Below, piece after piece: positions 7,958 to 15,019 of a stretch of 18,040 nucleotides of DNA (position 1 is its first letter; every line of letters starts with the position of its first letter). A program made the translations under genes and the position numbers. Where the stretch lies: assembly GCA_025463965.1 (NCBI GenBank), contig JAODBN010000228.1:1-18040 (forward strand), written 5' to 3'. The notes under the pieces are model-generated. The model worked only from the letters and a program-made list of their open reading frames with translations. It had not been told where the DNA came from and did not search any database. The stretch is from Acidimicrobiaceae bacterium. Its GTDB lineage: Bacteria; Actinomycetota; Acidimicrobiia; Acidimicrobiales; Bog-793.

Positions 7958-8730
7958 CGGATCAGCGTACCGATCGGCTCGCCCGCGAGGGCGGAGCGGA
8001 TGTTGCCCGGCGACATCAGGTCGAACACGAGGATCGGCAGCTGGTTGTCCTTGCAGAAGGTGATCGCGGTGAGGTCCATGACCCGCAGGTCCCTCGCCAC
8101 GACCTCCATGAAGCCGATCTCGTCGAAGCGCTTCGCGTCTGGGTGAAGGCGGGGGTCGGCGTCGTAGACCCCGTCGACGCCCGAGTGCGTGCCCTTCAAG
8201 ATGACCTCTGCCTCGATCTCGGCCGCACGCAGCGCCGCAGGCGTGTCCGTCGTGAAATAGGGGTTCCCCATTCCCGCGGCGAAGATGACGACGCGCCCCT
8301 TCTCGAGGTGGCGGATGGCCCGGCGACGGATGTACGGCTCGCACACCTCCGCCATGGCGATCGCGGAGAGCACCCGGGTCGGCTGACCCTCGCGCTCGAT
8401 GGCGTCTTGCAGGGCGAGGGCGTTGATGACCGTGCCGAGCATCCCCATTGTGTCCGAGGTCGCTCGGTCCAGGCCGCCGCCTTGGCCCGTGGTCCCCCGC
8501 CAGATGTTGCCCCCGCCGATCATGACCGCCAGTTGGACGCCGAGCTCGTAGACGCTCTCGGCGATCTCGCTCGCGATGCGCCGCACGGTCGCGGCGTCGA
8601 TCGTCTCTTCGCTCGAGTCACTCGCCAGCGCTTCGCCGGAGAGCTTGAGCACGGCCCGCCCCCAACGGGGGGCGCTTCGGGGGGCGGCGGCGGGAGCGCC
8701 GGCGCCACCCTCGGGGCCGAGTGTGGTCAC
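7954..8730 (-). CDS. pyrH: Uridylate kinase (UMP kinase)
   Basis: PyrH phosphorylates UMP to UDP with ATP and belongs to the amino-acid kinase fold family, usually hexameric and allosterically controlled. The 258-residue protein shows KLSGEAL (29-35), IGGGNIWRG (71-79), the TSDTMGMLGTVINALALQ region (91-108), LEKGRVVIFAAGMGNPYFTT (142-161) and the C-terminal DNQLPILVFDL. About 25 Ala/Pro/Gly-rich residues precede the fold. Actinobacterial PyrH proteins often carry such a tail. The GTG start at 8730 overlaps the tsf stop as GTGA, which supports the start and suggests coupling. Confidence 0.97.
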   Translation of the reverse strand: MTTLGPEGGAGAPAAAPRSAPRWGRAVLKLSGEALASDSSEETIDAATVRRIASEIAESVYELGVQLAVMIGGGNIWRGTTGQGGGLDRATSDTMGMLGTVINALALQDAIEREGQPTRVLSAIAMAEVCEPYIRRRAIRHLEKGRVVIFAAGMGNPYFTTDTPAALRAAEIEAEVILKGTHSGVDGVYDADPRLHPDAKRFDEIGFMEVVARDLRVMDLTAITFCKDNQLPILVFDLMSPGNIRSALAGEPIGTLIR

Positions 8731-9527
8731 GCCCCGACGACGACCTGGGCGAAGCGCCGGATTTCGGCGCCGCCGAGCATCTGGGCGACGGAGCGCTTCT
8801 CGTCCCGGGCGTAGGCCTGGTCGAGGAGGACGTGGTCCTTGTACCAGCCGTTCAGGCGTCCCTCGACGATCTTGTCGAGCTGCGCGTCCGGCTTGCCCTC
8901 GTTGCGGGCGATGGTCTCGATCGTGGTGCGCTCCGCGGCGACGACCTCGGCGGGGACCTCCTCGCGCGAGACGTACTCCGGGCGGCCGAAGGCGATGTGA
9001 ACCGCGATGTCGTGAGCGAGCTCCTGGTCGCCGCCCGCGAGCTCCACGAGGATGCCGTTCACCCCACGGCCGTTCTGGACGTGGAGGTAACTGCCGAGCA
9101 CCGAGCCCTCTGCCGCCTCGAAGCGCACGGAACGGCCGATCGCGATGTTCTCCTTGAGGCTCACCCGAAGCTGGTCGATCTCGGCCTCGAGCCCGGCTGC
9201 CGCCGCCTCGCCCTCGAGGGCCACGTGCTCGGCAAGGGTGTCCACCAAGCGCACGAAATCGGCGGACTTCGCCACGAAGTCCGTCTCGCACTCGAGGGCC
9301 ACGACGGCGCCGAGGCGACCCTCACCGGTGACGACCACCGAGACGGCACCTTCTGAGCGCTCGCGGTCGCTCCGCTTGCTCGCGCCCGCCAGTCCCTGCT
9401 CGCGCAGCCACTGGGACGCCGCGTCGAAGTCGCCGTCGTTCTCGACGAGGGCACGACGGGCGTCGAGGATCCCGGCGCCTGTCGCCTGGCGTAACCGCTG
9501 GACGTCCTTCGCACTGACCTCGGGCAT
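8727..9527 (-). CDS. tsf: Translation elongation factor EF-Ts
   Basis: EF-Ts is the guanine-nucleotide exchange factor that recycles EF-Tu. The 266-residue protein begins with the UBA-like N-domain (VQRLRQATGAGILDARRALV, about 9-28). It has the EF-Tu-contacting motif CETDFVAKS at 80-88 and the ordinary dimer-like core and C-terminal module. Length is normal for Actinomycetota. The ATG at 9527 lies three bases after the rpsB stop. A GGAGG inside the last rpsB codons, eight bases upstream, serves as its ribosome binding site, so rpsB and tsf are co-expressed in the classical arrangement. Confidence 0.97.
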   Translation of the reverse strand: MPEVSAKDVQRLRQATGAGILDARRALVENDGDFDAASQWLREQGLAGASKRSDRERSEGAVSVVVTGEGRLGAVVALECETDFVAKSADFVRLVDTLAEHVALEGEAAAAGLEAEIDQLRVSLKENIAIGRSVRFEAAEGSVLGSYLHVQNGRGVNGILVELAGGDQELAHDIAVHIAFGRPEYVSREEVPAEVVAAERTTIETIARNEGKPDAQLDKIVEGRLNGWYKDHVLLDQAYARDEKRSVAQMLGGAEIRRFAQVVVGA

Positions 9528-9530
9528 TGA

Positions 9531-10355
9531 TCAGGCCTCCACTGCCGCGGTCGCGGCGACGGGCGCATCGGAGCCCTCGGCACTGGCTGGCGCCTCGGGA
9601 GCCGCGGCGGGGGGTGCAGGAGGGGCAGGACGCGCGGGCTCGGACTGGAGCCGCGACGCCGCCCGCTTGGAGTAGATGTAGCGACCCTCGATCACCGCGT
9701 CCGCCAGCACCCGGCACATCAGGCGGCCGGAGCGGATGGCGTCGTCGTTGCCGGGGATCACGTAGTCGATGATGTCGGGGTCACAGTTGGTGTCGACCAC
9801 GGCGATCACCGGAAGGCCGAGCTTGCGGGCCTCGGTGACAGCGATGTGCTCCTTCTTCGTGTCGATCACGAAGATGGCGTTCGGAAGGCGGTTCAGCCGG
9901 CGGATGCCGCCCAGGTTGCGCTGCAGCTTCTCGAGCTCACGCGAGAGGAGGAGGGCCTCCTTCTTCGGCATCGCCTCGAACTCGCCGGACTCCTTGGACG
10001 CTTCGAGCTCCCCGAGCTTGCGCACGCGCCCCGAGATGGTCTCGAAGTTGGTGAGCATCCCGCCGAGCCAGCGCTCGTTGACGTAGGGCATCCCACAAGC
10101 CGAGGCGTACTCGGCCACCGGGTCCTGGGTCTGCTTCTTCGTCCCGACGAACATGATGGTGCCGCCCTCGGCGACGAGATCGCGCACGAAATTGTACGCG
10201 GTCTCCAGGCGGTTCAGGGTCTGACGAAGATCGATGATGTAGATCCCGTTGCGCTCGCCGTAGAGGAAGCGCTTCATCTTCGGGTTCCACCGGCGGGTCT
10301 GGTGACCGAAGTGCACCCCCGCGTCCAGCAACTGCTTCATCGTGACGACGGCCAC
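9531..10355 (-). CDS. rpsB: 30S ribosomal protein S2
   Basis: S2 binds the 16S rRNA late in small-subunit assembly and helps recruit S1. The 274-residue protein starts MKQLLDAGVHFGHQTRRWNP after five extra residues and carries FVGTKKQ, NERWLGGMLTNF, LPNAIFVIDTKKEHIAV and PVIAVVDTNCDPDIIDYVIPGNDDAIRS, all standard. Residues from about 237 are an Ala/Pro-rich disordered tail. The GTG at 10355 is chosen because AAGGAG lies five bases upstream. An ATG five codons in has no such site. It is the first gene of the long minus-strand cluster and follows a 199-base structured leader. Confidence 0.97.
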   Translation of the reverse strand: MAVVTMKQLLDAGVHFGHQTRRWNPKMKRFLYGERNGIYIIDLRQTLNRLETAYNFVRDLVAEGGTIMFVGTKKQTQDPVAEYASACGMPYVNERWLGGMLTNFETISGRVRKLGELEASKESGEFEAMPKKEALLLSRELEKLQRNLGGIRRLNRLPNAIFVIDTKKEHIAVTEARKLGLPVIAVVDTNCDPDIIDYVIPGNDDAIRSGRLMCRVLADAVIEGRYIYSKRAASRLQSEPARPAPPAPPAAAPEAPASAEGSDAPVAATAAVEA

Positions 10356-10385
10356 GAGCGCTCCTTCCCAACGGTTGATCGCTGA

Positions 10386-10432
10386 TCCGAAGGCCGCGCC
10401 CCACTGCTGGGGCGACCGTGGGGGCCTCCGGA
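10386..10432 (-). promoter_or_regulatory. Nested stem-loop in the rpsB 5' leader
   Basis: On the minus strand, TCCGGAGGCC (10423-10432) pairs with GGCCTTCGGA (10386-10395) over ten base pairs with one G-U. Inside lies a second perfect 6-bp stem with a four-base loop (GCCCCA-GCAG-TGGGGC, 10398-10413). The structure ends 19 bases before the Shine-Dalgarno sequence of rpsB. S2 is known to repress its own rpsB-tsf message through a leader in enterobacteria, so an autoregulatory site is plausible. I do not recognise a named RNA family here. Confidence 0.5.
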
Positions 10433-10445
10433 CGGACGTTTCGAG

Positions 10446-10461
10446 GGACCCGGGCGGGTCC
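10446..10461 (-). other. Second perfect hairpin in the rpsB leader
   Basis: GGACCC-GCCC-GGGTCC on the minus strand forms a 6-bp stem with a four-base loop. It lies eight bases below the possible -10 TAAGAT, so it would be at the very 5' end of the rpsB message or part of the promoter. Confidence 0.4.
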
Positions 10462-10554
10462 GGGGAACATCTTACGTCAAGCGCAACTGCTGTCCTGCGT
10501 AGCGACCACAGGCCGCGACCTGGCCGCCGATCGGCGTCCGGTCAGGCGCTTCGG

Positions 10555-11502
10555 TCAGGCTCGGGGGTGCGACTGACGGTAGGCGCCGAGCAGCCGTTCG
10601 CGCGACACGTGGGTGTAGATCTGGGTCGTCCGCAGGCTCGAGTGGCCGAGCAGCTCTTGGACCACCCGCAGGTCCGCACCGTTGTCGAGCAGGTGGGTAG
10701 CGAAGGTATGGCGGAGTGCGTGCGGATGGGTCGGCACCGGCGAGCGTCGTTCGAGGATCCGCCGGACGTCTCGGGGACCGAGGCGACTGCCGCGCAGGTT
10801 GACGAACAGCGCCCCGCTCGGGCTCGTCTCCTTGAACAGGACCGCTCGACCTGCCGCCAGCCACGCACGCACCGCATCCGCCGCCGGCTCGCCGAGCGGT
10901 AGCCGGCGCTGCTTGTTGCCCTTGCCCCACACGACGAGGGCGCCCCGGGCGAGGTCGACGTCGTCCACGTCGAGCCCGCAGCACTCGCTCACCCGCAGGC
11001 CCGCCCCGTAGAGGAGCTCGAGGACTGCGTCGTCGCGGCGGGCGACCGCCTCGGACTCGGGATCCTCGCCAGAGCCCGACTGTCTACCGGTCGGCGTTCG
11101 CGGGGACGGCTCGAGAAGCTGGGTGAGCTCGCCGGAGTTCAGCACCCGAGGCAGCCGCGCCGACCCGGCCGGGGCCGACAGGCGCCGGGACGGGTCGTCG
11201 GCGATGAGTCCGCGTCGCCGAGCCCACGAGAAGTACCGCCGAAGCGCCGCCGCCTTGCGGGCGATCGAGCGGCGCTCGTAGCGGCGGGTCGCGAGATAGG
11301 CGAGGAACCGCCGCAGCAGGAGACGGTCCACTTCTGCCGGCCCGGTGAGCCCTGAACGCCCCGCCCAGTCACAGAACTGCTCGACGTCAGTGCGGTAGGC
11401 CTTGACGGTGGCCGGCGCCGACGAGGTCAGCGAGCCGACGAAGGCGTCGATTTCCCAGCTCACGGCGTCATGGTAGGTCCCGAGGGGCGCCGAGGTGGCC
11501 AT
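10555..11502 (-). CDS. xerC: Tyrosine recombinase, XerC-like
   Basis: XerC-type recombinases resolve chromosome dimers at dif with XerD. The 315-residue protein has an N-terminal SAM-like core-binding domain (about 14-105) and a C-terminal catalytic domain. All active-site residues are visible: Arg170 (GAGLRVSE), Lys194 (GKGNK), His261 and Arg264 (HALRH), His287 (LLGHSS) and nucleophile Tyr296 (IYTHVS). It is slightly longer than the usual 295-300, owing to a low-complexity Gly/Ser/Glu loop at about 135-156 between the domains. The ATG at 11502 has no clear Shine-Dalgarno sequence, and a GTG 13 codons later is an alternative. A xerC homologue upstream of rpsB is also found in mycobacteria, so this is a resident housekeeping gene and not a phage integrase. 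Confidence 0.92.
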   Translation of the reverse strand: MATSAPLGTYHDAVSWEIDAFVGSLTSSAPATVKAYRTDVEQFCDWAGRSGLTGPAEVDRLLLRRFLAYLATRRYERRSIARKAAALRRYFSWARRRGLIADDPSRRLSAPAGSARLPRVLNSGELTQLLEPSPRTPTGRQSGSGEDPESEAVARRDDAVLELLYGAGLRVSECCGLDVDDVDLARGALVVWGKGNKQRRLPLGEPAADAVRAWLAAGRAVLFKETSPSGALFVNLRGSRLGPRDVRRILERRSPVPTHPHALRHTFATHLLDNGADLRVVQELLGHSSLRTTQIYTHVSRERLLGAYRQSHPRA

Positions 11503-11552
11503 CGCCGAAGGTGGTGAGGCGCGCGGCGCCCAGCTGGGCGAAGATAAAGGCC
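11503..11552. promoter_or_regulatory. Divergent xerC / mtrA promoter region with 14-base palindrome
   Basis: Only 50 bases separate the two divergent starts. They contain the perfect palindrome CGCCCAGCTGGGCG (11527-11540), followed by the only A+T-rich spot, AAGATAAA. GATAAA resembles a -10 box on the plus strand, and its complement TATCTT resembles one toward xerC. No -35 match is evident on either side. The response regulator start has little Shine-Dalgarno (AAAGG two bases away), so its message could be nearly leaderless. Confidence 0.4.
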
Positions 11553-12245
11553 ATGGCCAGTCACCTCCTACTCGTCGAGGACGACGAACGGATCCGCACC
11601 TCGATGCGGCTCGCGCTCGAGGACGAGGGCTACGAGATGAGCGAGGCAGCCAGCGGGGAGGAGGCTCTGGAGCTCTACGCCCAGGCCGCCGCGCAGACGC
11701 CTTTCGACTTGCTCATCGTGGACATCATGCTCCCGGGGATGGACGGCTTCGCCTGTTGCCGGGAGCTGCGCCGCCAGAGCGCGGTGCCGATCATCATGGT
11801 GACCGCCCGCACCGACACCCACGACGTGGTGGCCGGCCTGGAGGCCGGTGCCGACGATTACGTCACCAAGCCCTTCGAGCCGAAGGAGCTGGCGGCGCGC
11901 ATCCGGGCGCTGCTGAGGCGGGCCCGGGCCAGTGACACAGGGCCAGGGGCACTGACCTTCGGCGACCTCGAGATCGAGCCCGACGCCGGTGTCGTGCGGC
12001 TGTCCGGCGAAGAGGTGCACCTCACCCGGACCGAGTTCCTGCTGCTCTGCGAGCTGGCGGCCAACCCCGGCAAGGTGCTCTCTCGCGAGCAGCTGCTCGA
12101 GCGGGTGTGGAGCTACGACTACTTCGGCGACGGTCGCCTGGTCGACGTCCACGTGCGCCGTCTGCGGACCAAGGTCGAGCCCGACCCGGCGAACCCCCAC
12201 CACGTGCTCACCGTCCGCGGCCTCGGGTACAAGCTGGCACCCTGA
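11553..12245 (+). CDS. mtrA: OmpR/PhoB-family response regulator, MtrA-like
   Basis: This is a 230-residue DNA-binding response regulator. The receiver domain (about 3-122) has acidic pocket Asp10/Asp11, phospho-acceptor Asp57 in LLIVDIMLPGMDG, Thr84 and Lys106 (TKPF). The winged-helix domain (about 135-230) ends in LVDVHVRRLRTKVEPDP and VLTVRGLGYKL. The blocks TARTDTHDVVAGLEAGADDY and KPFEPKELAARIRALLRR closely resemble mycobacterial MtrA as I remember it. MtrA coordinates cell-wall and division genes. ATG 11553 begins MASHLLLVEDD, the expected receiver start. A start 14 codons earlier adds unrelated residues. The stop overlaps the kinase ATG by one base (TGATG). The mtrA assignment rests on similarity plus the kinase and GerMN lipoprotein downstream. 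Confidence 0.9.
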   Translation: MASHLLLVEDDERIRTSMRLALEDEGYEMSEAASGEEALELYAQAAAQTPFDLLIVDIMLPGMDGFACCRELRRQSAVPIIMVTARTDTHDVVAGLEAGADDYVTKPFEPKELAARIRALLRRARASDTGPGALTFGDLEIEPDAGVVRLSGEEVHLTRTEFLLLCELAANPGKVLSREQLLERVWSYDYFGDGRLVDVHVRRLRTKVEPDPANPHHVLTVRGLGYKLAP

Positions 12246-13831
12246 TGGTGAGGGGGCGAGGGGGCCTAGGTCGCACGGGGGATCGGAGCGAGCGGGGGCC
12301 TGCTCGGGCCGGCCAGCGTCTCGTGCACCTCGGCCTGCGCTCTCGGATCACCCTCAGCTTCGCCTTCGGCGCCCTCGTGCTGTCGAGCGCGCTGGCGGCG
12401 ATCACCTACTTCACGACCCGCTCGCAGATCGTCAGCCAGGAGCTGTCGACGGTGCAGAACCAGGCCTACGCGCACGCCTTGTCGGTGCTCAACAAGATGC
12501 AGGCCGGTGACAGCAGCCCGATTCCGATCAGCGGAGGCACGCTCGAGTACCAGGCGATCAGCCAGGTGGATGCGGGATCGGGTTCGACCTCGCTCTACTT
12601 CGACGGCGCCCAGTGGACCCAGCTCAATCCCAAGCTCGGCGAACAGCTCCTGCCCCGGCCTCTGGTGACGTCGGTCACCTCCACCCACCGGGCCTCCTAC
12701 CAGGTCTTCTCGGATGGGACCAAGACCGAGGTGGCCGTCGGCGTGCCGGTCCCGGCCCTCGGCGGCGACTACTTCGAGATCTTCCCGCTCGATGCGACGT
12801 CGCGCACCCTCCACATCATCCTCGCCGCCCTCGCCGTCGCTGGCCTGGTGACGACGATCGCCGGGGCTGTCCTCGGGCGGTGGGCGGCCGGCCGAGCGCT
12901 GCGGCCGCTTCGCGACGTCTCCCAGGCCGCCCTCGCCATCGCCAGTGGGCGCCTCGGAACGCGCCTCGAGACGGCCGACGCCCGAGACCTCGCGGTCCTC
13001 GCCTCCTCGTTCAACCGGATGGTCGACCGGCTCCAGCAACGGATCGAGCGTGACGCCCGCTTCACCTCGGACGTCAGCCACGAGCTGCGCTCGCCGCTGA
13101 CCACGCTCGCCGCCTCGCTGTCGGTGATCGAGGCGCGGCGCGAGGAGCTCCCCGATCGCTCACGCCAGGCCCTCGACCTCGTGGCGGCGGAGGTTCGCCG
13201 TTTCCAGCGCATGGTCGGCGAGCTGCTCGAGATCTCCCGGCTCGATGCCGGATCGGCCGACTTCGAAGCGAGCCTCGTGGCGATCGGCGAGCTGGTCCGT
13301 CGCTCGGCGCAGCCTGCCGGTAGCGGGGTGGCCGTGGCGGTCGACCCGGCCGTGGAACACCGCCAGGTGGTCGTGGACAAGCGACGTTTTGAGCGAATCA
13401 TGACCAACCTGCTGGAGAACGCGGAGCGCTACGCCGGCGGTGCCACGCGGGTCACGGTCGAGGGCCGCGAGGGCTCGGTTCGGATCGCCGTCGAAGACGA
13501 GGGCCCGGGCATCCCCCCCGAAGAGCGCGAACGGGTCTTCGAGCGCTTCGCCCGCGGATCGGTGGCAGCGGGCAGCCGAGGCACCGGCGGAGGCACCGGG
13601 CTCGGCCTCGCCCTCGTGGTCGAGCACGTCAAGCTGCACGGTGGCCGGGTGTGGGTGGAGGAGCACGGCGAGCGGGGCGCCCGCTTCGTGGTCGAGCTTC
13701 CACTGCCACGCGCCGAGGAGCTCGCCCGCGCCGAGAGCGAGCTCGAGGAGCGGTCCGCCTCCGGCGAGGATTACGGAAACACCGTCGGGGACGACGCTCC
13801 CCTCCCTGCCCGGGTGGGCGAGCGCCGGTGA
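12245..13831 (+). CDS. mtrB: Membrane sensor histidine kinase, MtrB-like
   Basis: This is a 528-residue sensor kinase, the likely partner of the preceding regulator. It has a basic N-terminus, a first transmembrane helix (about 33-57), an extracytoplasmic sensor region (58-187), a second transmembrane helix (188-213) and a HAMP domain (about 210-265). The HisKA helix follows with phospho-accepting His279 in FTSDVSHELRSPLTT. The ATPase domain has the N box (Asn392 in NLLENAERYA), G1 (DEGPGIP, 418-424) and G2 (GTGGGTGLGLAL, 446-457). The last 40 residues are a charged tail. The HisKA region closely resembles MtrB (VSHELRSPLTT, LLEISRLDAG). The ATG overlaps the regulator stop (TGATG), and its own stop overlaps the lipoprotein start (GTGA). 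The three genes therefore look like one coupled unit. Confidence 0.92.
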   Translation: MVRGRGGLGRTGDRSERGPARAGQRLVHLGLRSRITLSFAFGALVLSSALAAITYFTTRSQIVSQELSTVQNQAYAHALSVLNKMQAGDSSPIPISGGTLEYQAISQVDAGSGSTSLYFDGAQWTQLNPKLGEQLLPRPLVTSVTSTHRASYQVFSDGTKTEVAVGVPVPALGGDYFEIFPLDATSRTLHIILAALAVAGLVTTIAGAVLGRWAAGRALRPLRDVSQAALAIASGRLGTRLETADARDLAVLASSFNRMVDRLQQRIERDARFTSDVSHELRSPLTTLAASLSVIEARREELPDRSRQALDLVAAEVRRFQRMVGELLEISRLDAGSADFEASLVAIGELVRRSAQPAGSGVAVAVDPAVEHRQVVVDKRRFERIMTNLLENAERYAGGATRVTVEGREGSVRIAVEDEGPGIPPEERERVFERFARGSVAAGSRGTGGGTGLGLALVVEHVKLHGGRVWVEEHGERGARFVVELPLPRAEELARAESELEERSASGEDYGNTVGDDAPLPARVGERR

Positions 13832-14487
13832 GGGCCAAGTCCACCGTCGCCGCGACGCTCGGCCTCCTAGCGATCGGCGCGTCGGCCTGTGGCGTGCCCC
13901 TGTCCAACGGCGCTCAGCCAGTCGGGGCGCCGCTGCCCGCCGCGCTGAACCTGCCGGGTGCCTCCTCGACGAGCACCACCCCGACCACGACCCAGCCGCC
14001 TACCAAGCCCAACCCGAAGGACCAGGTGGTGATCTACCTCGTCAATGTGGCTGGCCAGCTCGTCGGGGTGCGCCGCACCTGGTACACGACGATCGTGCCG
14101 AGCACCGCCCTGCAGCTGCTGGCGCTCGGTCCGAGCGCGACCGAGAAGAACCTGGCCCCAACGGACCTGCCGACAAGGGCGCTCGACGTGCGAGTGACCA
14201 AGAGCGGGATCGCCCAGGTGGACCTCAGCCCGACGTTCGGCTCTCGGTTCGGCCCCGACCTCTACCTGCCGCTTGCCCAGGTCACCTACACCCTGATGCA
14301 GAACTTCCCAAAGGTGAAGGGCGTCAATTTCTACCTGACGGGGTCCGGTGGGAACTTGCTCTACAACTACACGCCGGAGGCCACCACCACGAGCACGCCG
14401 GTCACCACGAAGACTTACCACTCGCTGCTCGCGCCACCACCCGCGCCGTCATCGGGTCATTCGTCGACGAACAGCAAGCCCAAGTAG
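13828..14487 (+). CDS. GerMN-domain lipoprotein in the LpqB position
   Basis: This is a 219-residue predicted lipoprotein. A basic, hydrophobic signal segment (1-20) ends in GASAC with lipidation Cys21. The lipobox has Ala at -3, so it is slightly non-canonical. A Ser/Thr/Pro linker (about 44-65) leads to a GerMN domain at about 66-175 (VVIYLVN, then LQLLALGP, VDLSPTFG, LPLAQVTYTLM, VKGVNFYLTG). The tail is again Ser/Thr/Pro-rich. In most Actinomycetota the mtrAB genes are followed by lpqB, a lipoprotein of about 580 residues with GerMN plus a C-terminal beta-propeller that modulates MtrB. Here only the GerMN part exists and no propeller sequence follows. The GTG start overlaps the kinase stop as GTGA. 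A role in MtrAB sensing is inferred from position. Confidence 0.85.
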   Translation: MRAKSTVAATLGLLAIGASACGVPLSNGAQPVGAPLPAALNLPGASSTSTTPTTTQPPTKPNPKDQVVIYLVNVAGQLVGVRRTWYTTIVPSTALQLLALGPSATEKNLAPTDLPTRALDVRVTKSGIAQVDLSPTFGSRFGPDLYLPLAQVTYTLMQNFPKVKGVNFYLTGSGGNLLYNYTPEATTTSTPVTTKTYHSLLAPPPAPSSGHSSTNSKPK

Positions 14488-14491
14488 TCCA

Positions 14492-14556
14492 GCCCGAGCA
14501 AGCCGGCCGAGGAGCCGAGGAGAGATCCCGATGCGAGCGGGCTCGCAGACTCGGGC
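14492..14556. terminator. Hairpins between the convergent lipoprotein and rsfS genes
   Basis: The 76-base gap between two converging genes contains an inner perfect stem, GCGAGC/GCTCGC (14533-14538 with 14541-14546). It also has an outer 7-bp pairing, GCCCGAG (14492-14498) with CTCGGGC (14550-14556). Both work on either strand, as expected for a bidirectional terminator. No U-tract is present, so the assignment rests on position and symmetry. Confidence 0.4.
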
Positions 14557-14563
14557 GGGAGGA

Positions 14564-15019
14564 TCAGCGCAGGGCGGCCGGAGCCTCGAGGACGTCCTCG
14601 AGGTTGAGGCGTGGCGCATCGGCCCACAGCCGCTCGAGGTCGTAGAACTCGCGAGCCTCGGCGTCGAACACGTGGACGATGAGATCGCCGAAGTCGAGGA
14701 GCACCCACCGGTTGTCGTCGAGGCCCTCGCGGCGCAGCAGCTTGCCGCCGGCCTCGCGAAGCGCCCGCTGGACCTCGTCGACGACGGCCCTCACCTGGCG
14801 ATCGTTGCGACCGCCGGAGATCACGAAGTGATCGGTGATCCCGATCAGGTCGCCGACGTCGAGCACGACCGTGGGCTCGAGCGTCTTCGCTGCGGCCGCC
14901 TGCGCGGCCACGAGGGCGAGCTCAGAACTCAACGGCCGGAGCTCTCCGGTCCGCAAGCGTGTGAGGCGAGGTGCCATCGATCGGGTCGGATCTGCTTCAT
15001 GGCTCGACTCGTCATCCAC
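14564..15019 (-). CDS. rsfS: Ribosomal silencing factor RsfS (YbeB/Iojap family)
   Basis: RsfS binds ribosomal protein L14 and blocks subunit joining when nutrients are low. The 151-residue protein has the family core at about 33-132: LVAAQAAAAKTLEPTVVLDV, then ITDHFVISGGRNDRQVRAVVDEV, and DDNRWVLLDFGDLIVHVFDAEAREFYDLERLWADAP written here in parts (residues 101-136). About 30 residues precede the core and 15 follow. The GTG start at 15019 overlaps the nadD stop by eight bases. An ATG 14 codons later is possible but lacks a Shine-Dalgarno sequence too. Pairing with nadD is typical of many bacteria. Confidence 0.94.
   Translation of the reverse strand: MDDESSHEADPTRSMAPRLTRLRTGELRPLSSELALVAAQAAAAKTLEPTVVLDVGDLIGITDHFVISGGRNDRQVRAVVDEVQRALREAGGKLLRREGLDDNRWVLLDFGDLIVHVFDAEAREFYDLERLWADAPRLNLEDVLEAPAALR

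Larger units (their letters stand above)
10356..10554 (-). promoter_or_regulatory. rpsB leader and promoter region
   Basis: These 199 bases between xerC and rpsB hold no convincing ORF. Reading toward rpsB there is a 12-base palindrome (CGCCGATCGGCG, 10525-10536) and a possible -10 element TAAGAT (10469-10474) with no good -35. After these come a perfect hairpin (10446-10461), a larger nested hairpin (10386-10432), and the Shine-Dalgarno AAGGAG (10361-10366) five bases before the GTG start. If TAAGAT is used, the mRNA leader would be about 110 bases. Confidence 0.5.

Noticed and set aside
10555..11502. Recombinase considered as a marker of an integrated element
   Set aside because: No attachment-site repeat, excisionase or phage gene lies nearby, and the xerC-rpsB neighbourhood is a known housekeeping arrangement.
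12107..12244. Kinase frame starting inside the response regulator gene
   Set aside because: The added residues come from an out-of-frame reading of the winged-helix domain. The TGATG overlap supports the start at 12245.
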